Shown here piece after piece: positions 43,981 through 56,969 of a stretch of DNA of 64,000 bases; positions within the stretch are counted from its first letter, which is position 1; each line of letters opens with the position of its first letter. This stretch comes from Labia minor. Its lineage: Eukaryota > Arthropoda > Insecta > Dermaptera > Spongiphoridae. Location of the stretch: the NCBI GenBank assembly GCA_963082975.1, contig OY720350.1, forward strand, positions 13,486,910-13,550,909, read 5' to 3'. The notes below the pieces were generated by a model, which searched no databases, had not been told where the DNA came from, and saw only the letters and a list, made by a program, of their open reading frames with translations. The translations under genes were made by a program, and so were the position numbers.

Positions 43981-44457
43981 TTAGCTGGAGTGTCTCCACT
44001 CGACTATCTCGCAATTTGAATTGGATTAAATAACATAATATATTATATTTAAATTAAATTTAATTAATTATAAATTATAAATAATAAATAATAAATATTA
44101 AACCAGCGCATGTTTGGCTTTTTGTTGATGGCACCACGTTACGTGTTGGCGCGTGAGATTTGCAGTGTTAAAAAATTAATTCTGGTAATTTTAGCGAATC
44201 AATCAAGCTGAAATTCTATATATAGCAGTTTTATACAATTATTAATCATGTGAAAAATTATCAAACATATATCTTTATTTTTACGGTCACTTTAGAGGAA
44301 AAAAAATCAAAACGTTGTAGGTAATGACCCTCTTCCGGTTGACCTACATTTCTCAAAAGTTGATAGAAAACTATGAATTTTGAATAATGTCCATGTACCA
44401 AATTTCATCATTCTAGCTCAAACCGTTTTTGCGTAATCTTGCCTACATACATACACA

Positions 44458-44517
<60 letters not shown>

Positions 44518-44637
44518 GACATTTTTCTCAACCTTAGTGAAAATGATTCAGGAACCTTCAAAACGTATAAAAACATCAAAATCTCAACATCGAAAATTTT
44601 CGTGATCGCAATACTATCTCTGGCGAGATAGTAAAAA
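43981..44637 (-). mobile_element. Helentron-like element, complete, long CA core
   Basis: Starts TTAGCTGGAG and ends GGCGAGATAGTAAAAA; CA tract at about 44453-44516. It sits between repeat R copy 2 and EEP copy B, apparently interrupting a composite unit. Confidence 0.94.
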
Positions 44638-44658
44638 TTGATATTTATATATATATAT

Positions 44659-45492
44659 ATATATATATCGTGAAATAATTAAAATTCTCAAGTCAAATAT
44701 ACAGCGTGCACGCATACCGACGCATGTAATTGTGTGTGTGAACATGGTCGGCGATTCACACGCCAACACATACAGTTATGTGCGTCGATGACCATTCACG
44801 TTATTTATCCGAATCTCAACATTACTTTAACACTACTAAATCGATTTAAAATTATTATTGCATTTAAAACTGCTTTTCTCTACTCCACAGATTTCACTAT
44901 GCCGAAAAAAAATAACGACCAAAATTTAGACGATATTATTTATTTCATACACCGTTCACTACTGGTTTATAGCCACACAGGTGCTAATGCACTTGAACGA
45001 GGCGAAGATAAAATCCCTCTAATTCTCGGGGGAGATTTTAATGTAAATTTTGGATCTGATGATTCGTTGCCGTTGATCAACTTTCTTCGAGAAACATTTG
45101 GTCTGCTTATAAATAACGATCCCAAGGAATCAACAACAAAATCTGGAACTACAATAGATGCTGTTTTTACACGTTATATAGAAAATATCGAATCACGAAC
45201 ATATATATCTTATTTTAGTTATCACAAGCCATTAATATCAGTATTACCAATTGAAGCACCAACCGACAATAGTACAGGCAATGTAGATATGATGATAGAG
45301 TAGATAATAATAATAATAAAGCGAATATTTGTTACGAAAATTTTATACTGTTATATGTCTTTCGAAATGATCCCTTTATTTTTCTCTATTTCTCTCTCAC
45401 TCACACTCTCAACTAAAATTTATCTTATTCTCTAGATTGTAATAAGTTTCACTTCCGCCACGTGTACGATGCTGCACATTTTGCTTTTTTTT
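44659..45492 (+). CDS. EEP domain fragment, open copy B (reading frame 44734-45303)
   Basis: Open frame of 189 residues. From about residue 55 it reads as the C-terminal half of an endonuclease/exonuclease/phosphatase domain: DDIIYFIHRSLL, PLILGGDFNVNF (GDFN), STTKSGTTIDAVF (TTID) and SYHKPL (His). The N-terminal half with the catalytic Asn/Glu is absent, so enzyme activity is unlikely. A good splice acceptor (CTCTACTCCACAG, ending at about 44891) lies just before the EEP part, so the first ~50 residues may be non-coding and the fragment a captured exon. Helentron helicases carry such a domain (recalled family knowledge). No promoter or partner exon is identified. Confidence 0.7.
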
Positions 45493-46743
45493 CATCTTTC
45501 ACTATGGAGATTACTACTTATCTAAAATGGTATAAATTAAAGGTACTTTAGAGAAAACCATTTTGAAAATTTGCCAATTAAACCCTTTCAAACTAATTCA
45601 AACTAATTAAAACCTTCTTAATATTAAAGATAATTTTATTTTACCTTTATAAAGAGTGAATTAATTCAAAAACTTGATGGAAAAACGTACAAAATAAAAA
45701 CTATAAAATCAATAATATAAAATGTACTGTCGATATAACGATTTTAGTAAAGAGTTGCTGTAATATTCCAGTCATAAATATATATACATAAATATATCAG
45801 TTTCAGAGATCTTATTTATTTTTAAGTTATGGGGGGGGGGGGGGGGCTAATTTGCAGGAAGATTATATTTTTGAATTCTTTTGAAAAATCAAATTTGAAT
45901 TTTCAATCGATAGCAAATTGAGAATTTACTTGTAATATAATCATTATAACGTATAAAAATGAGTTTGGCTAACTAAAATCAGTGATTGAAATATGTATGT
46001 GAGTGGTAAGAGAGAGAGAGAGAGAGAGAAGAGAAATAAATTAGGTCAGCATTAAAACGATGGCTTTGTCATCTTTTGCATTATAAATGTAGCCAAGATG
46101 GACAGAAGAAATTAAAGTTACTTTGATAAATATTTTAATTTTTATAAAAATTCAAATAATAATATTCCAGTTAAAATTAGGCATGTGAAATTTATGTTGT
46201 AGTTTGTTTGTTTTTTTTTTTTTTTTTTTTGGAAAAATATTTTCTTAAATTTATATTTTTTTTTATTATTTTTAATAAGATTTAATTTTTAAGATAGAGA
46301 GCACCTAGTTTCCAGGGAGATCATCCGGGAATTAATGGATAGCCATTAAACAGAATATTTTTATAAATGCGTAGATGTGATAAACGAATATGTCACAACT
46401 ATTTGGGCAATTGAAATATGACAACTAATTCAATTAGTGTTACAAATGTTTTTATTTTTTTTTTTCACTAAAGGAAATCCCCAATGATGAAATTTAGCAA
46501 AGTTAATAAATAATATAATATATATATTTATATAGAAAAAATATTTAAATATCCAAGGAATATTAAAATTCCCTTTTAAATCAATTACTTTTAATATAAA
46601 TACAATCTCTGTCTCTCTTTTTTTTATATATATATATATATATATATACTCTCAAAAGTTAATGTCAATTAGAATATTAATGTAGTCTCAAAAATAATAA
46701 AAATATAACTTATTTAAATATAGTTAAAATTGATAAAAAAAAA

Positions 46744-46774
<31 letters not shown>

Positions 46775-47589
46775 AAGGAGAGTGTTTGTATGTATGTATG
46801 TATGTATATATGTATGTAATTTGTTTACTTTTTTGCTGTCATAGAAACAAACAAAAAAGAAATTTCCTACTTAACCGACACTTTACCGGTAATTTAGAAT
46901 TATGCACATCAAAAAATAAGAAACGATTTCTATGAAATTACATCACAATATTCTTATATATCTCTATGGTAACATAGGCTATAGATTTTATTAATATCTA
47001 ATTCTAATCAATAACCGCAGAATTTAATTTTTTAAAGTTTATATAGTTCTCCGTGTTGTTCATTCAAGAGCCAGGCGTGGCCCACTGACTGGCGGACTCA
47101 TTTTACACAATGTATATAACTAGCAATCAAAGAATTATTATAATATTTTACTTTTTATTTTAAATTCTAATATTCAAATATCATTTCAATTAAATAATTT
47201 ATTCTAAAAGTTCTCATTTTAATTAATATAATAAAATATTTAAATCATATTTAACTTAAATTATTTTGTATTTATTCTTTCTATATTTGAATACTTCTTT
47301 TATTTTAAGGGAGGGAATTAACTATGATCTAAAAAAATTAATAAATGAACTTAATAATAAAAAATCAAATAAATCCATTAATTTAAATTAATACTATTAA
47401 TGAATGTATATATTGTTAATTTATCTTTAGTTTTATCAATACTTTTATACCGTTAATTTTTATAAATTGTCTCAAGTCTCTAACTTTGCATTTTCAAAAA
47501 TTTTATTATAATTAAAAATATTCAATAAAAATCAAGCAATGAAATTAAAATATCAAAATGAAATGATCAAGAAATATTATACTCTATTA
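45493..47589. other. AT-rich, microsatellites, no gene recognised
   Basis: Contains a run of 16 G (45831-45846), (GA)n near 46010, (TA)n near 46625 and 46750, and (TATG)n near 46790. 47070-47100 (GCCAGGCGTGGCCCACTGAC) is a GC-rich remnant of unknown origin. Confidence 0.45.
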
Positions 47590-48390
47590 TAACATATACA
47601 ATACTTATAAACTATAGGCGGAGGAAATATTAGACGATATCATTGCGGGTTCATGCCAAATCGATCAACATTAATTAAGATATTTTCATTATGACAGATA
47701 TTAAAAAAACCGCGAATTCAATATCTCTGTTCACTAATTATTTGTAGACTTTAGTAAAACCTACGCATGACTCAATAGATCCGGATAAACTTTTTCAAAT
47801 TTTGATCTTAAAATATATCTTGAAGGTAGTAAAGAAAGAGTAAGATGCGGAAATCAATTGTAAAATATTAGGTGACCCAGACGACTTAAATATAATAGGA
47901 GATTCGGCAATTGCAATTACAGATAGCGAGGAAAAATTAATCGAGGTAGGAAAAGAGATCAGGTTTGAAATTAATAATGATAAATAAATATATTTAGAAA
48001 CAAACAGGAGCAGTATTAACATACAAAATGTAGAATTTGAATATGTAGAAAAATTGAATGTAATCACGAAGGATAATAATATTTGAGAAGAATTTAAATC
48101 GAAGTTGCAATCGGGAAACGCCTGTTATCATGCAGTAAAGAGGCTTATCTCATCAAAATTATTATAAAATGGAATGAAAATTAAAATATATAAAACAATT
48201 ATTTTGTCTGTTGTATTATATGAGTGTGAGACATGGTCTATGATCTTAGGAGATGAGAGTGGATTCAGAGTATTTGAGAATAGGATTCTTCCCAGCATTT
48301 ATGGGCCAAAGATGAGGACACCAGGGAATGACGTAAGAAAGATGGAACAGAGGCTCAGGATAAGGACACTTGGAGAAATGTGGTTGTAGC
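47590..48390 (+). pseudogene. Degenerate non-LTR retrotransposon (RTE-like) reverse transcriptase
   Basis: Conceptual fragments in more than one frame with stops: CGFMPNRST near 47645, VDFSK near 47745 (catalytic region), then from 48174 an open piece with MKIKIYKTIILSVVLYECET, the conserved C-terminal part of RTE/Jockey-type RT. Several stop codons interrupt it. The normal GCETW reads ECETW. Confidence 0.75.
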
Positions 48391-48655
48391 TGCCAAGAAC
48401 TTTTGAGTAGATAGTTATAACATATTCAATAAAAATATATATAATTAATTTACTGATTAAATTAAAATATATTTTAAATAATCACACAATAAGAAATGAA
48501 TGTTTTATGTTATACATTGATTGAAACAAAATGGATGAAAACCTTTTACTACTTTCAACAAAATACTATGTACCACTCGGGGGTACAGGGGGCGGAGCCC
48601 CCGTCTAGATGTGAAGAGCGACGAAGGAGCTCTGAGCAGCTAGTATATATATATA
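48391..48655. other. AT-rich, with a GC-rich hairpin
   Basis: At about 48586-48604 GGGGGCGGAGCCCCC forms a perfect 6-bp stem, followed by TCTAG and a GC-rich tail to CAGCTAG at about 48637-48643. Possibly a Helitron 3' end, uncertain. Confidence 0.35.
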
Positions 48656-49527
48656 CGAGGTTTGTTCAAAAGAAAATATGAATTTTGAAATATTTCGAAA
48701 ATTATTTATTTATTCATCAATATCCATTTTGTCCCCTTCAAAGTAATTCCCCTCAGATATAATGCACTTATGTGCCAGCGCCTCTTCCAATTGTCGAAGA
48801 ACTTCTGAATCAGCTCGTTCTTCGATTCCGACTCTATCTCATCAATTGTGGCAAAACGCTTCCTTTTCATTGGCCTCTTCAGTTTTCGGAATAAGAGAAA
48901 GTCGGAGGGAGCCAAATCTGGTGAATACGATGGTTGGGGAATGATTACGGGTTGTTTTTGGCCAAAAAATCTTGAACAAGCAATGATGTGTGAGCTGGTG
49001 CAATCCATGTTTTGTTTTTCCTCAATTCCGATCGTTTAAACCGTATTGCTTCACGCAAACGTAGCATAACTTCCATATAGTATTCCTTATTAGTAGTACG
49101 ACATGTCGGCAAGTACTCATGAAACATTGTAATCGAAGAAAACAATGAGCAAAACCTTCTCATTTGATCGAATATGGCGTGCATTTTGTACCACTTATAA
49201 ACATTTTTTTGAGACAAAGTAGACTCGCTGAATGCCACAGTCAACATTTTAAATGCATTGGAGCACTTTATTCCATTTTAAACGAAAAATTTAATATAGG
49301 TTTTTTAATACATTTTTTTTAAGTAAAAAATCGAAGAACACGCAAATACGTGACTAACTTTTTCAGTTGTCAAAAACAAACTACTAATCCAAATGGCTGA
49401 TATGAATATATCAATATATGAGAAACATATGTGTACCAACATATCAAAATAAAAGAAAAATATTCATAATCGAATGTACACAGCCAGGGAAAATTCAACA
49501 TTCATCTTTCCTTTTGAACAGACCTCG
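48656..49527 (-). pseudogene. Mariner element with disrupted transposase
   Basis: Inverted ends CGAGGTTTGTTCAAAAG and (reversed) CGAGGTCTGTTCAAAAG are flanked by TA. Transposase pieces on the minus strand: 48945-49247 (N-terminal FSESTLSQKNVYKWYK, then NKEYYMEVMLRLREAI and APAHTSLLVQDFLAKNNP) and 48706-49008 (IIPQPSYSPDLAPSDFLLF onward). The frame shifts between them. The middle is shortened: the region with the first catalytic Asp is missing and the HHDN motif normally before APAHTSL is deleted, so the enzyme is inactive. The YSPDLAPSD signature places it in mariner. Confidence 0.9.
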
Positions 49528-49598
49528 TATATGGTATCTGTAGCGCATCAAACACTCGGCATCCGATGTGTCAAAAACTCGACCTAATCCCTTCATTT

Positions 49599-49637
<39 letters not shown>

Positions 49638-50366
49638 ATATATTATAGATAAACAATATTTGAATAATATAATATTTAGATAAGTATTGTTCTTTTTCAG
49701 ATTATTGTTTAAAATAATATTGTGGGACTTGTATCAGGTATAACGGTCATTTTTTTCTATTTATTATTATTAAAATAAATATAAAATTTAAAATATAAAT
49801 CTTTCCCTTTTTTAAGATTTAATACTTTTTTGTCTATACTGAAATAGTTAAATAAATGATAAAAAAAATCGTTTAACTGATATCTTGTATAATATGAGTG
49901 GTTTGATCGACCTTCAATCATAATGCTATTTTTATAAATCTAGTACAAAAATAAATCTGGCAGTAATTAAAATAGAATTTGTTGAGGCGATAGGTATATA
50001 GAATTAGTATATTCGATTTTTATTTTATTTTTTTATTTTTAGAAAGGAAATTTGTAAAGAAAAACAGATATATGTTTAAATTAAGATAGATTAAATAGAA
50101 AATAGATAAATACCAATATTATTTATTTAATTGTGTATTATAGGTTTATTTTAATACTTATATTTTAAAAAAATCAAATATTTTAAAAAATGTATTAAAA
50201 TTATATTTTAGGAATACTTTTGGTATTATTTTAGAAAAAAGTCAAAATTTACCCTTTTCAATTAAAAGATAGACAAATAGAAACTTAATGACACAGAAAA
50301 TCGTAATATAGGTATGTCTGTAAATGGTTAAAATATATTTAAAATATATAATAAAAATAAAAATGT
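49528..50366. other. AT-rich, no feature recognised
   Basis: (TA)n at about 49597-49634; nothing else recognised. Confidence 0.5.
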
Positions 50367-50855
50367 GGTAATTGTTTATAAAACGGGAAGCATTATAGAT
50401 TTTGATGAAACTTTGCCAGTGGATTCCTTTATTAATTCTAAAGAAAAACTTTACTTATGCAATATTTCTCTCTTATTTCTAGTTTACGAGATAAAAATTA
50501 TTAAAATTTGCATATAAATGTTTTATTATTTGGACAACAGAGGGCTTAACTAATTTTTGTTTTTTTTATCTTTGATTTGGATATATGAAAATTAAAAAAT
50601 AAATTAATTGTATAAAGTTTCTATATCCAAACCGAACCGAAAAAATCGAAAATTAGTTAGTTAGTCATTAAAACATTATTAAATGGCTGCTCATTCATAA
50701 CTAGTTTATCTGACAAAATTTAATTATTTTTTATCTCGTGAACTAGAAGCAACCGATAAATATTGTATAAGGAAAGTTTCTTTGGAATGAAAAAGGAATA
50801 CTTTGGCAAAGTTTCATTCAAATCCCTGAAGCGTCACGTTATATAAACAATTACC
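50367..50855. mobile_element. Foldback MITE with GGTAATTGTTTA ends, copy 2
   Basis: Same family as 20398-20972. Here the inverted arms are longer, about 200 bp each: the left half (GGGAAGCATTATAGATTTTG ...) is mirrored by the right half (... CAAATCCCTGAAGCGTC). Confidence 0.8.
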
Positions 50856-51537
50856 AAAAATGTTGGATGTGTTTTAAATGATAAACATCAATAATATAAT
50901 TAAACTTTTTAATTTTGGTGTCAATGGTGTATTATTATAATATTATTTGAAAGAGAGCTTCATAAATTTATCAATACGAAAAACCTTGAACTCCAGTCCA
51001 ATCAAATTGCTTTGATTATTTTACGATGAGGTTATTCAGTTTGCGTGATAACCTAATCTTAAATCAATCTTTAAGAATGGGGAGGTTGAAAATTTTACAC
51101 CCTAACCAATTCTTATTTTCCATCCCTTGAGAGAAAATATTATCTCCTTCCTTTCTTCCCTTCCCCTTTTTTTTTTATCCACAAATGAAAAATTCAATTT
51201 GGTTTCATGCTGCAAATTATTGAAGTCTTGGGAATAAATGGAACTGTTGTCCGAATTCATTCATATTCGACCACCCACAAGATCCAATCATTTTTTCTGT
51301 CAATGACAGAAGAATCGAAAAAATATTTATTTCCAATGACAGTTTATTCGTGATGTAAAGTATTTATTTCTAAAATAATATAAAAATTAGTATTATTCTA
51401 TTATAAACTTTAAATTATTATTTACCAAATTAGAAAAAGATATCTCTTTAACATTAAGATATATATTTAAAACTCATATAATAATAATAATAATAATATA
51501 ATAATAAATTGGTTAACAACAACATTAATAAGGTATG
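50856..51537. other. AT-rich, no feature recognised
   Basis: Nothing recognised. Confidence 0.5.
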
Positions 51538-52862
51538 TTTACCGACCGACGATAGTAAGGGAGGTATTGTTTTCACACCAAATTTCACATGTGGAGATTT
51601 TTACATATCTCCACGAATCATGCATTTTCTAAACAGAAAAAAGTATTTTTAGCATGATGTCTGTCCGTCCGTCTGTCCGTCCGTCTGTCCGTCCGTATAG
51701 ATGTGTACAGCCTGAACGGCTCAACCGATTTTGATGAAATTTGGTATATTTACTTAATGCATCAGTGGGATGAATTGATCAACTTTTGGTGCAAATCCGG
51801 AAACCGGAAGTGGTAGTATTAGCGATCGACGATAGGAAGCGAAGGGTTATTTTCACACCAAATTTCACATGAGGAGATTTTTTTATATATCACCACGAAT
51901 CATGCACTTTGTATTGGTTTTATCCTTGAGAAAAATCATATTTATTAGTTTTTTCTCAATTTAAAATTATATGACGTAATTCAGCCATTCATGACGTCAC
52001 AGCTTAGTCTTACATATATATATTATAAATAAAATAAAATTAAAAATATTTATGTTCTATGCCTATCTGTTTTTTATTACATTAATAGATATATTAAAAT
52101 TATTTGAAATTGTTTCTGTAGCTGGAAATTAATTTACTTCAAACCGTCGGTCGGTTCGGACCTGGCCACAGGTCAACTTATTTTTTCTTGTTCTATATTT
52201 TAATAAGTTGACCTGTGGCCAGGTCCGAACCGACCGACGGTTTGAAATAAATTAATTTCCAGCTACAGAAACAATTTCAAATAATTTTAATATATCTATT
52301 AATGTAATAAAAAACAGATATGGATATAACATAAATATTTTTAATTTTATTTTATTTATAATATATAGCTGAAGTAGCCGGCGTCGCCGGCGTTACCCGA
52401 GGCTGTGACGTCATGAAGGACTGGGTGACGTCATATAATATTAAATTAAGAAAAACATAATGAAGATGATTTTTCCCGAGGATAAAACCAATACATTCGT
52501 GGTGATATGTAAAAAAATCTCTTTATGTGAAATTTGGTGCGAAAATAACCCTTCCCTTCTTATCGTCGATCGCTAATACTACCACTTCCGGTTTCCGGAT
52601 TTGCACCAAAAGTTGATCAATTCATCCCACTGATGCATTAAGTAAATATACCAAATTTCATCAAAATCCGTTAAGCCGTTCAGGCTGTACACATCTATAC
52701 GGACGGACAGACGGACAGACGGACGGACGGACGGACAGACATCATGCTAAAAATACTTTTTTCTGTTAAGAAAATGCATGATTCGTGGAGATATGTAAAA
52801 ATGTCCACATGTGAAATTTGGTGTGAAAACAATACCTCCCTTACTATCGTCGGTCGGTAAAA
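51538..52862. mobile_element. 1.3-kb near-perfect palindrome (two tail-to-tail copies of the ACCGACCGACGATAG family)
   Basis: Arms 51538-52182 and 52202-52862 with a 19-nt spacer. The outer ends are TTTACCGACCGACGATAG and its complement. Each arm has a (GTCC/GTCT)n or (GGAC/AGAC)n microsatellite beside ACATCATGCTAAAAAT. The right arm has about 35 bp extra (GCCGGCGTCGCCGGCG, near 52379). Single-copy relatives are at 24637 and 43001. No protein coding. Confidence 0.88.
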
Positions 52863-52941
52863 ATATATATTTTTTAAGAGTATGTGATTTAAATATACTT
52901 ATACTATATATTTCATATGGCCTCAGAAATACATTTATTAT
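52863..52941. other. Short AT-rich spacer
   Basis: Separates the palindrome from the next Helentron-like element; nothing recognised. Confidence 0.4.
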
Positions 52942-53612
52942 TTTTACTATCTCGCCAGAGAAGTATTGCAATCACGAAAATTTTCGATGTCGAGATTTTG
53001 ATGTTTTTATACGTTTTGAAGGTTCCTGAATCATTTTCACTAAGGTTGAGAAAAATGTGTGTATGTATGTGTGTATGTATGTAGACAAGATTATACAAAA
53101 ACGGTTTGAGCTAGAATAATGAAATTTGATTTACGGGAAGTATTCAAAATTCGTAGTTTTCTATCAATTTTTGAGAAATGTAGCTCAACCGGAAGAGGGT
53201 CATTACCTACAACGTTTTTATTTGTTTTTCCTCTAAAGTGACCGTAAAAATAAAGATATATGTTTGATAATTTTTCATATGATTAAAGATTGTATAAAAC
53301 TGCTATATATAGAATTTCAGCTTGAAAGTATCGGAATTTATTTTTTAACACTGCAAATCACGCGCCAGCACGTGTCGTGGTGCCATCAATAAAGAGCTTA
53401 ACACGCGCTGGTTTAATAAATATTATTTATTAATTTAATTTATAATTAATTAAATTTAATTCAACATTACCTACAACGTTTTTATTTTTTTTTATTGTTG
53501 CCCAAAGGGCAGATGTAGAGCTTAATTGAAAAAAAAAATTAATTTAAATATAATATATGTTATTTAAACCAATTCAAATTGCAAGATAGTCGAGTAGAGA
53601 CACTCCAGCTTA
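52942..53612 (+). mobile_element. Helentron-like element with internal insert
   Basis: TTTTACTATCTCGCCAG start and CACTCCAGCTTA end. At about 53462-53545 an extra ~80 bp is present. It repeats ACATTACCTACAACGTTTTT from the element's own interior and adds TTGCCCAAAGGGCA, a small palindrome. The 5' hairpin is altered (GAGAAGT). Confidence 0.9.
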
Positions 53613-54101
53613 TTTTTTTTAATACCAATTGAATTTCATCCACGTGAACAAAGAAAATCCAAGAGCTATGTTAATTGTGAAAATTTAATTCGGGATTTAA
53701 TAATCAAAACTTTGATTAAGTATATAAATAATAATGTAAGAAGATTACATTTAGAAGAAACTTTTATTATTAAATCTGGGAAACTCACTATTATTATTTT
53801 CCCCCCTTTTTAATTATCATTCATTTTAAAGTTTAATGATAATTATCATAGAAAAAAAGTTGTACCTAGTCTAGTTATAATATATATATATATATAGGTA
53901 GCCTATTTTTTTTCAAATATCATTATTATTATCATATGAAGAAACACAAACATAATAATTAAAAATAAAATTTCAAAATGTTTTTTTTTACAATCGATAT
54001 AAGAATTTTTATTTTAATCAAACACACAAACTAAATCTAAATTTTATCGTAAAATATTTAAGTTTAATTATGAAAAATAAATTTTATTATGTTTTCTACT
54101 T
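53613..54101. other. AT-rich; repeats sequence from 27200-27370
   Basis: About 53660-53850 is the reverse complement of about 27203-27390 with good identity. Both stretches follow a Helentron-like element, so the element may have been duplicated with its flank. Confidence 0.55.
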
Positions 54102-54711
54102 TTTTACTATCTCGCCAGAGATAGTATTGCGATCACGAAAATTTTCGATGTTGAGATTTTGATGTTTTTATACGTTTTGAAGGTTCCTGAATCATTTTCA
54201 CTAAGGTTGAGAAAAATATCTGTGTGTATGTGTGTGTGTATGGATGTAGGCAAGATTACGCAAAAACGGTTTGAGCTAGAATGATGAAATTTGGTACATG
54301 GACATTATTCAAAATTCATAGTTTTCTATCAACTTTTGAGAAATGTAGCTCAACCGGAAGAGGGTCATTACCTAAAACGTTTTGATTTTTTTTCCTCTAA
54401 AGTGACCGTAAAAATAAAGATATATGTTTGATAATTTTTCACATGATTAATAATTGTATAAAACTGCTATATATAGAATTTCAGCTTGATTGATTCGCTG
54501 AAATTACCAGAATTAATTTTTTAACACTGCAAATCTCACGCGCCAACACGTGAAGTGGTGCCATCAACAAAAAGCCAAACATGCGCAGGTTTAATATTTA
54601 TTATTTATTATTTATAATTTATAATTAATTAAATTTAATTTAAATATAATATATTATGTTATTTAATCCAATTCAAATTGCGAGATAGTCGAGTGGAGAC
54701 ACTCCAGCTAA
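54102..54711 (+). mobile_element. Helentron-like element, complete
   Basis: Full set of features: ACTATCTCGC and GCGAGATAGT subterminal repeats, 5' hairpin CTATCTC-GAGATAG, 3' hairpin GAGTG-CACTC, end CAGCTAA followed by T. A good consensus representative. Confidence 0.95.
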
Positions 54712-56560
54712 TTTAAATAAAAATATTTTAAAATATATATGTAGAATTGGAAATATATAATGAATACCTTATAAAACAATTGTGATGCCGATGATAACAC
54801 TTGTCCCATTACAATAATAATAATAAAAACAATTAAAATGATAACACTAATTTTTCCATTTGTAATTACTATACACTACTATAATTACATTTTATTGATA
54901 ATAATTATAAAGATTATAATTACAAGAACAAAGATAATAAATTTTATCTATTTGCAAATCACTTTTTATAGAAATAAAAAAAATAAAAAAAAAAAATTGA
55001 TAGATTGAAAAAAAAAAAATAAATGAACTAGTATAGTTTTTTTATTCTTGATTAATTGTACAATCATTTGTTCTAAATAAGTAAGAATATTTAATTTGCG
55101 TGGTTGTTGTTATTATTATTGTTCTTATTTTATTATTTTCATCATCATCAAAATATTATTAATTTAAAAACAAACTGTTTGATTGCAAGACTAATGATCG
55201 ATTCATTTAGCGGAAATTTTAATTTACAATAAAATGATTCATAAACGTATAAGAATAGAATAATATTATATCGTAAATATTTCAATGTTATTTCCGTATA
55301 TGAAATTATTTTAAATGTGATGCTAAGTCAGCCAAATGAAGTTACTTATATAAAATTTCAAAATTATTTATTATTATTTAATTATATAACGCAATCAAAA
55401 AAATAATAATAAAAAAAAAAATCAAAACATAAATTAAAATATTGATAAAATTGCTTAATATTATCATTTTTTTAATGATGATGAATCAAAGCACAATTTA
55501 AATAAAAGATAATTAAAAATAATAATTAACTAATAAATAATAATAATAATAAATGATAATAAAATATCTAAATATTATTGATTAACTGCAATGATGCAAT
55601 GAATTAAAAAAAAAGGTGAAAAATAAATTATTATTATGTTTTTCTCAATTTCACTTGGCGTCTGTCACTCTGTCTCTCTGTCTGTTGGCTCTTTTGAAAT
55701 CGATTTTTCATCATCTTAATATTGAGATAGACTTTTGAAAATTTTTCTAGATATTTCAATCGATCCCTAGAAGGTATAGAAGAAATATAATTGAATTATA
55801 ATTAATTAGCGATTAATTACTTTTAGTAACTAACTCCTTTTGAATTGCTCCGATTAATTTTTTTTCAACGGATTCTGAAACATAAATATTGATTTCAGGA
55901 TAGATTTTCATTTTGAATGTAATTAAGAATTTTTTATAGCATTAAAATTAATGATGAATTCTTATTAATCAGCACTAGCGTCGATGAAGGAGGGGTAGTA
56001 TTCCCCTCAAATGGCATAGAGAAAAGGTCTTTTATATATATATCCCCAAGAGAGAAAAACAACAAAAGAATGACCTTTTTTTGAAGACAATATGAGTACA
56101 AACAATATCCTAGGTATATACATTTATAAAATCTCATATTAATAAAAACTATTTATTTCTAAATATAATATATAATATAATAATTATTATTCAATAATAA
56201 CATTTACTTAACATAAATGCATAAAATCAATTTTAGAAGATTAATATATTTTTTTGTTTTATTCAATTTGTAAATTTTCGTATAACTTCATCTTTTCTAT
56301 TTCTCTTGTTATATTAAATAAATTAATCAAATAAAAATTGCACTAAAAAGAATAAAATAATATAAAAATATAAAACTTTTATAAAATAAACGTTTTTCGT
56401 TGAATATGAAGCAATTCATCCATAAACTTTGTCAGGCTTATAGAAAAATTATTTTATTCTTTTTAGTCCATTGGAAAAACGTTATTTTATAAATTTTTTT
56501 TATATTTATATTATTTGATTTTAGAGGATATAATCGGTAGGTAGGTAGTATGCATGTTAT
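54712..56560. other. AT-rich, no gene recognised
   Basis: Near 55648-55685 a segment matches, reversed, 23560-23600. Nothing else recognised. Confidence 0.45.
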
Positions 56561-56936
56561 GTATATTATTTGCATATTCTTTGAAAATCGTAGACTTGTT
56601 TTATCTTTTCTTTTTCCTTTGACCTGGCGATTGTTCGTTCGTCTCGTAATTGAAAGCTTCCTTCGTAGATTTTCTCAAGAACGTTTGCTGCTAAATAGCG
56701 GCATGTTAAATAAAGATGAAGGCAATGTGCCACCGGAACACGTGCATTTTGATCCTAGGTCTCTATTTCCGGCCTCCCTTTGGTTTAAGAAAAGTAAGGA
56801 GGGAGCCGTGTGGCGTTTCCTGCCCGGTGAAGAAATCCTCGCCCCTCAACAAGTTGGAAGGAGGAATTTGGAAATGAAATGAAACACGCGAGAACCAGAC
56901 AAGGTATTTAGACGAAATAACGGCAGTTGATTGATG

Positions 56937-56969
<33 letters not shown>

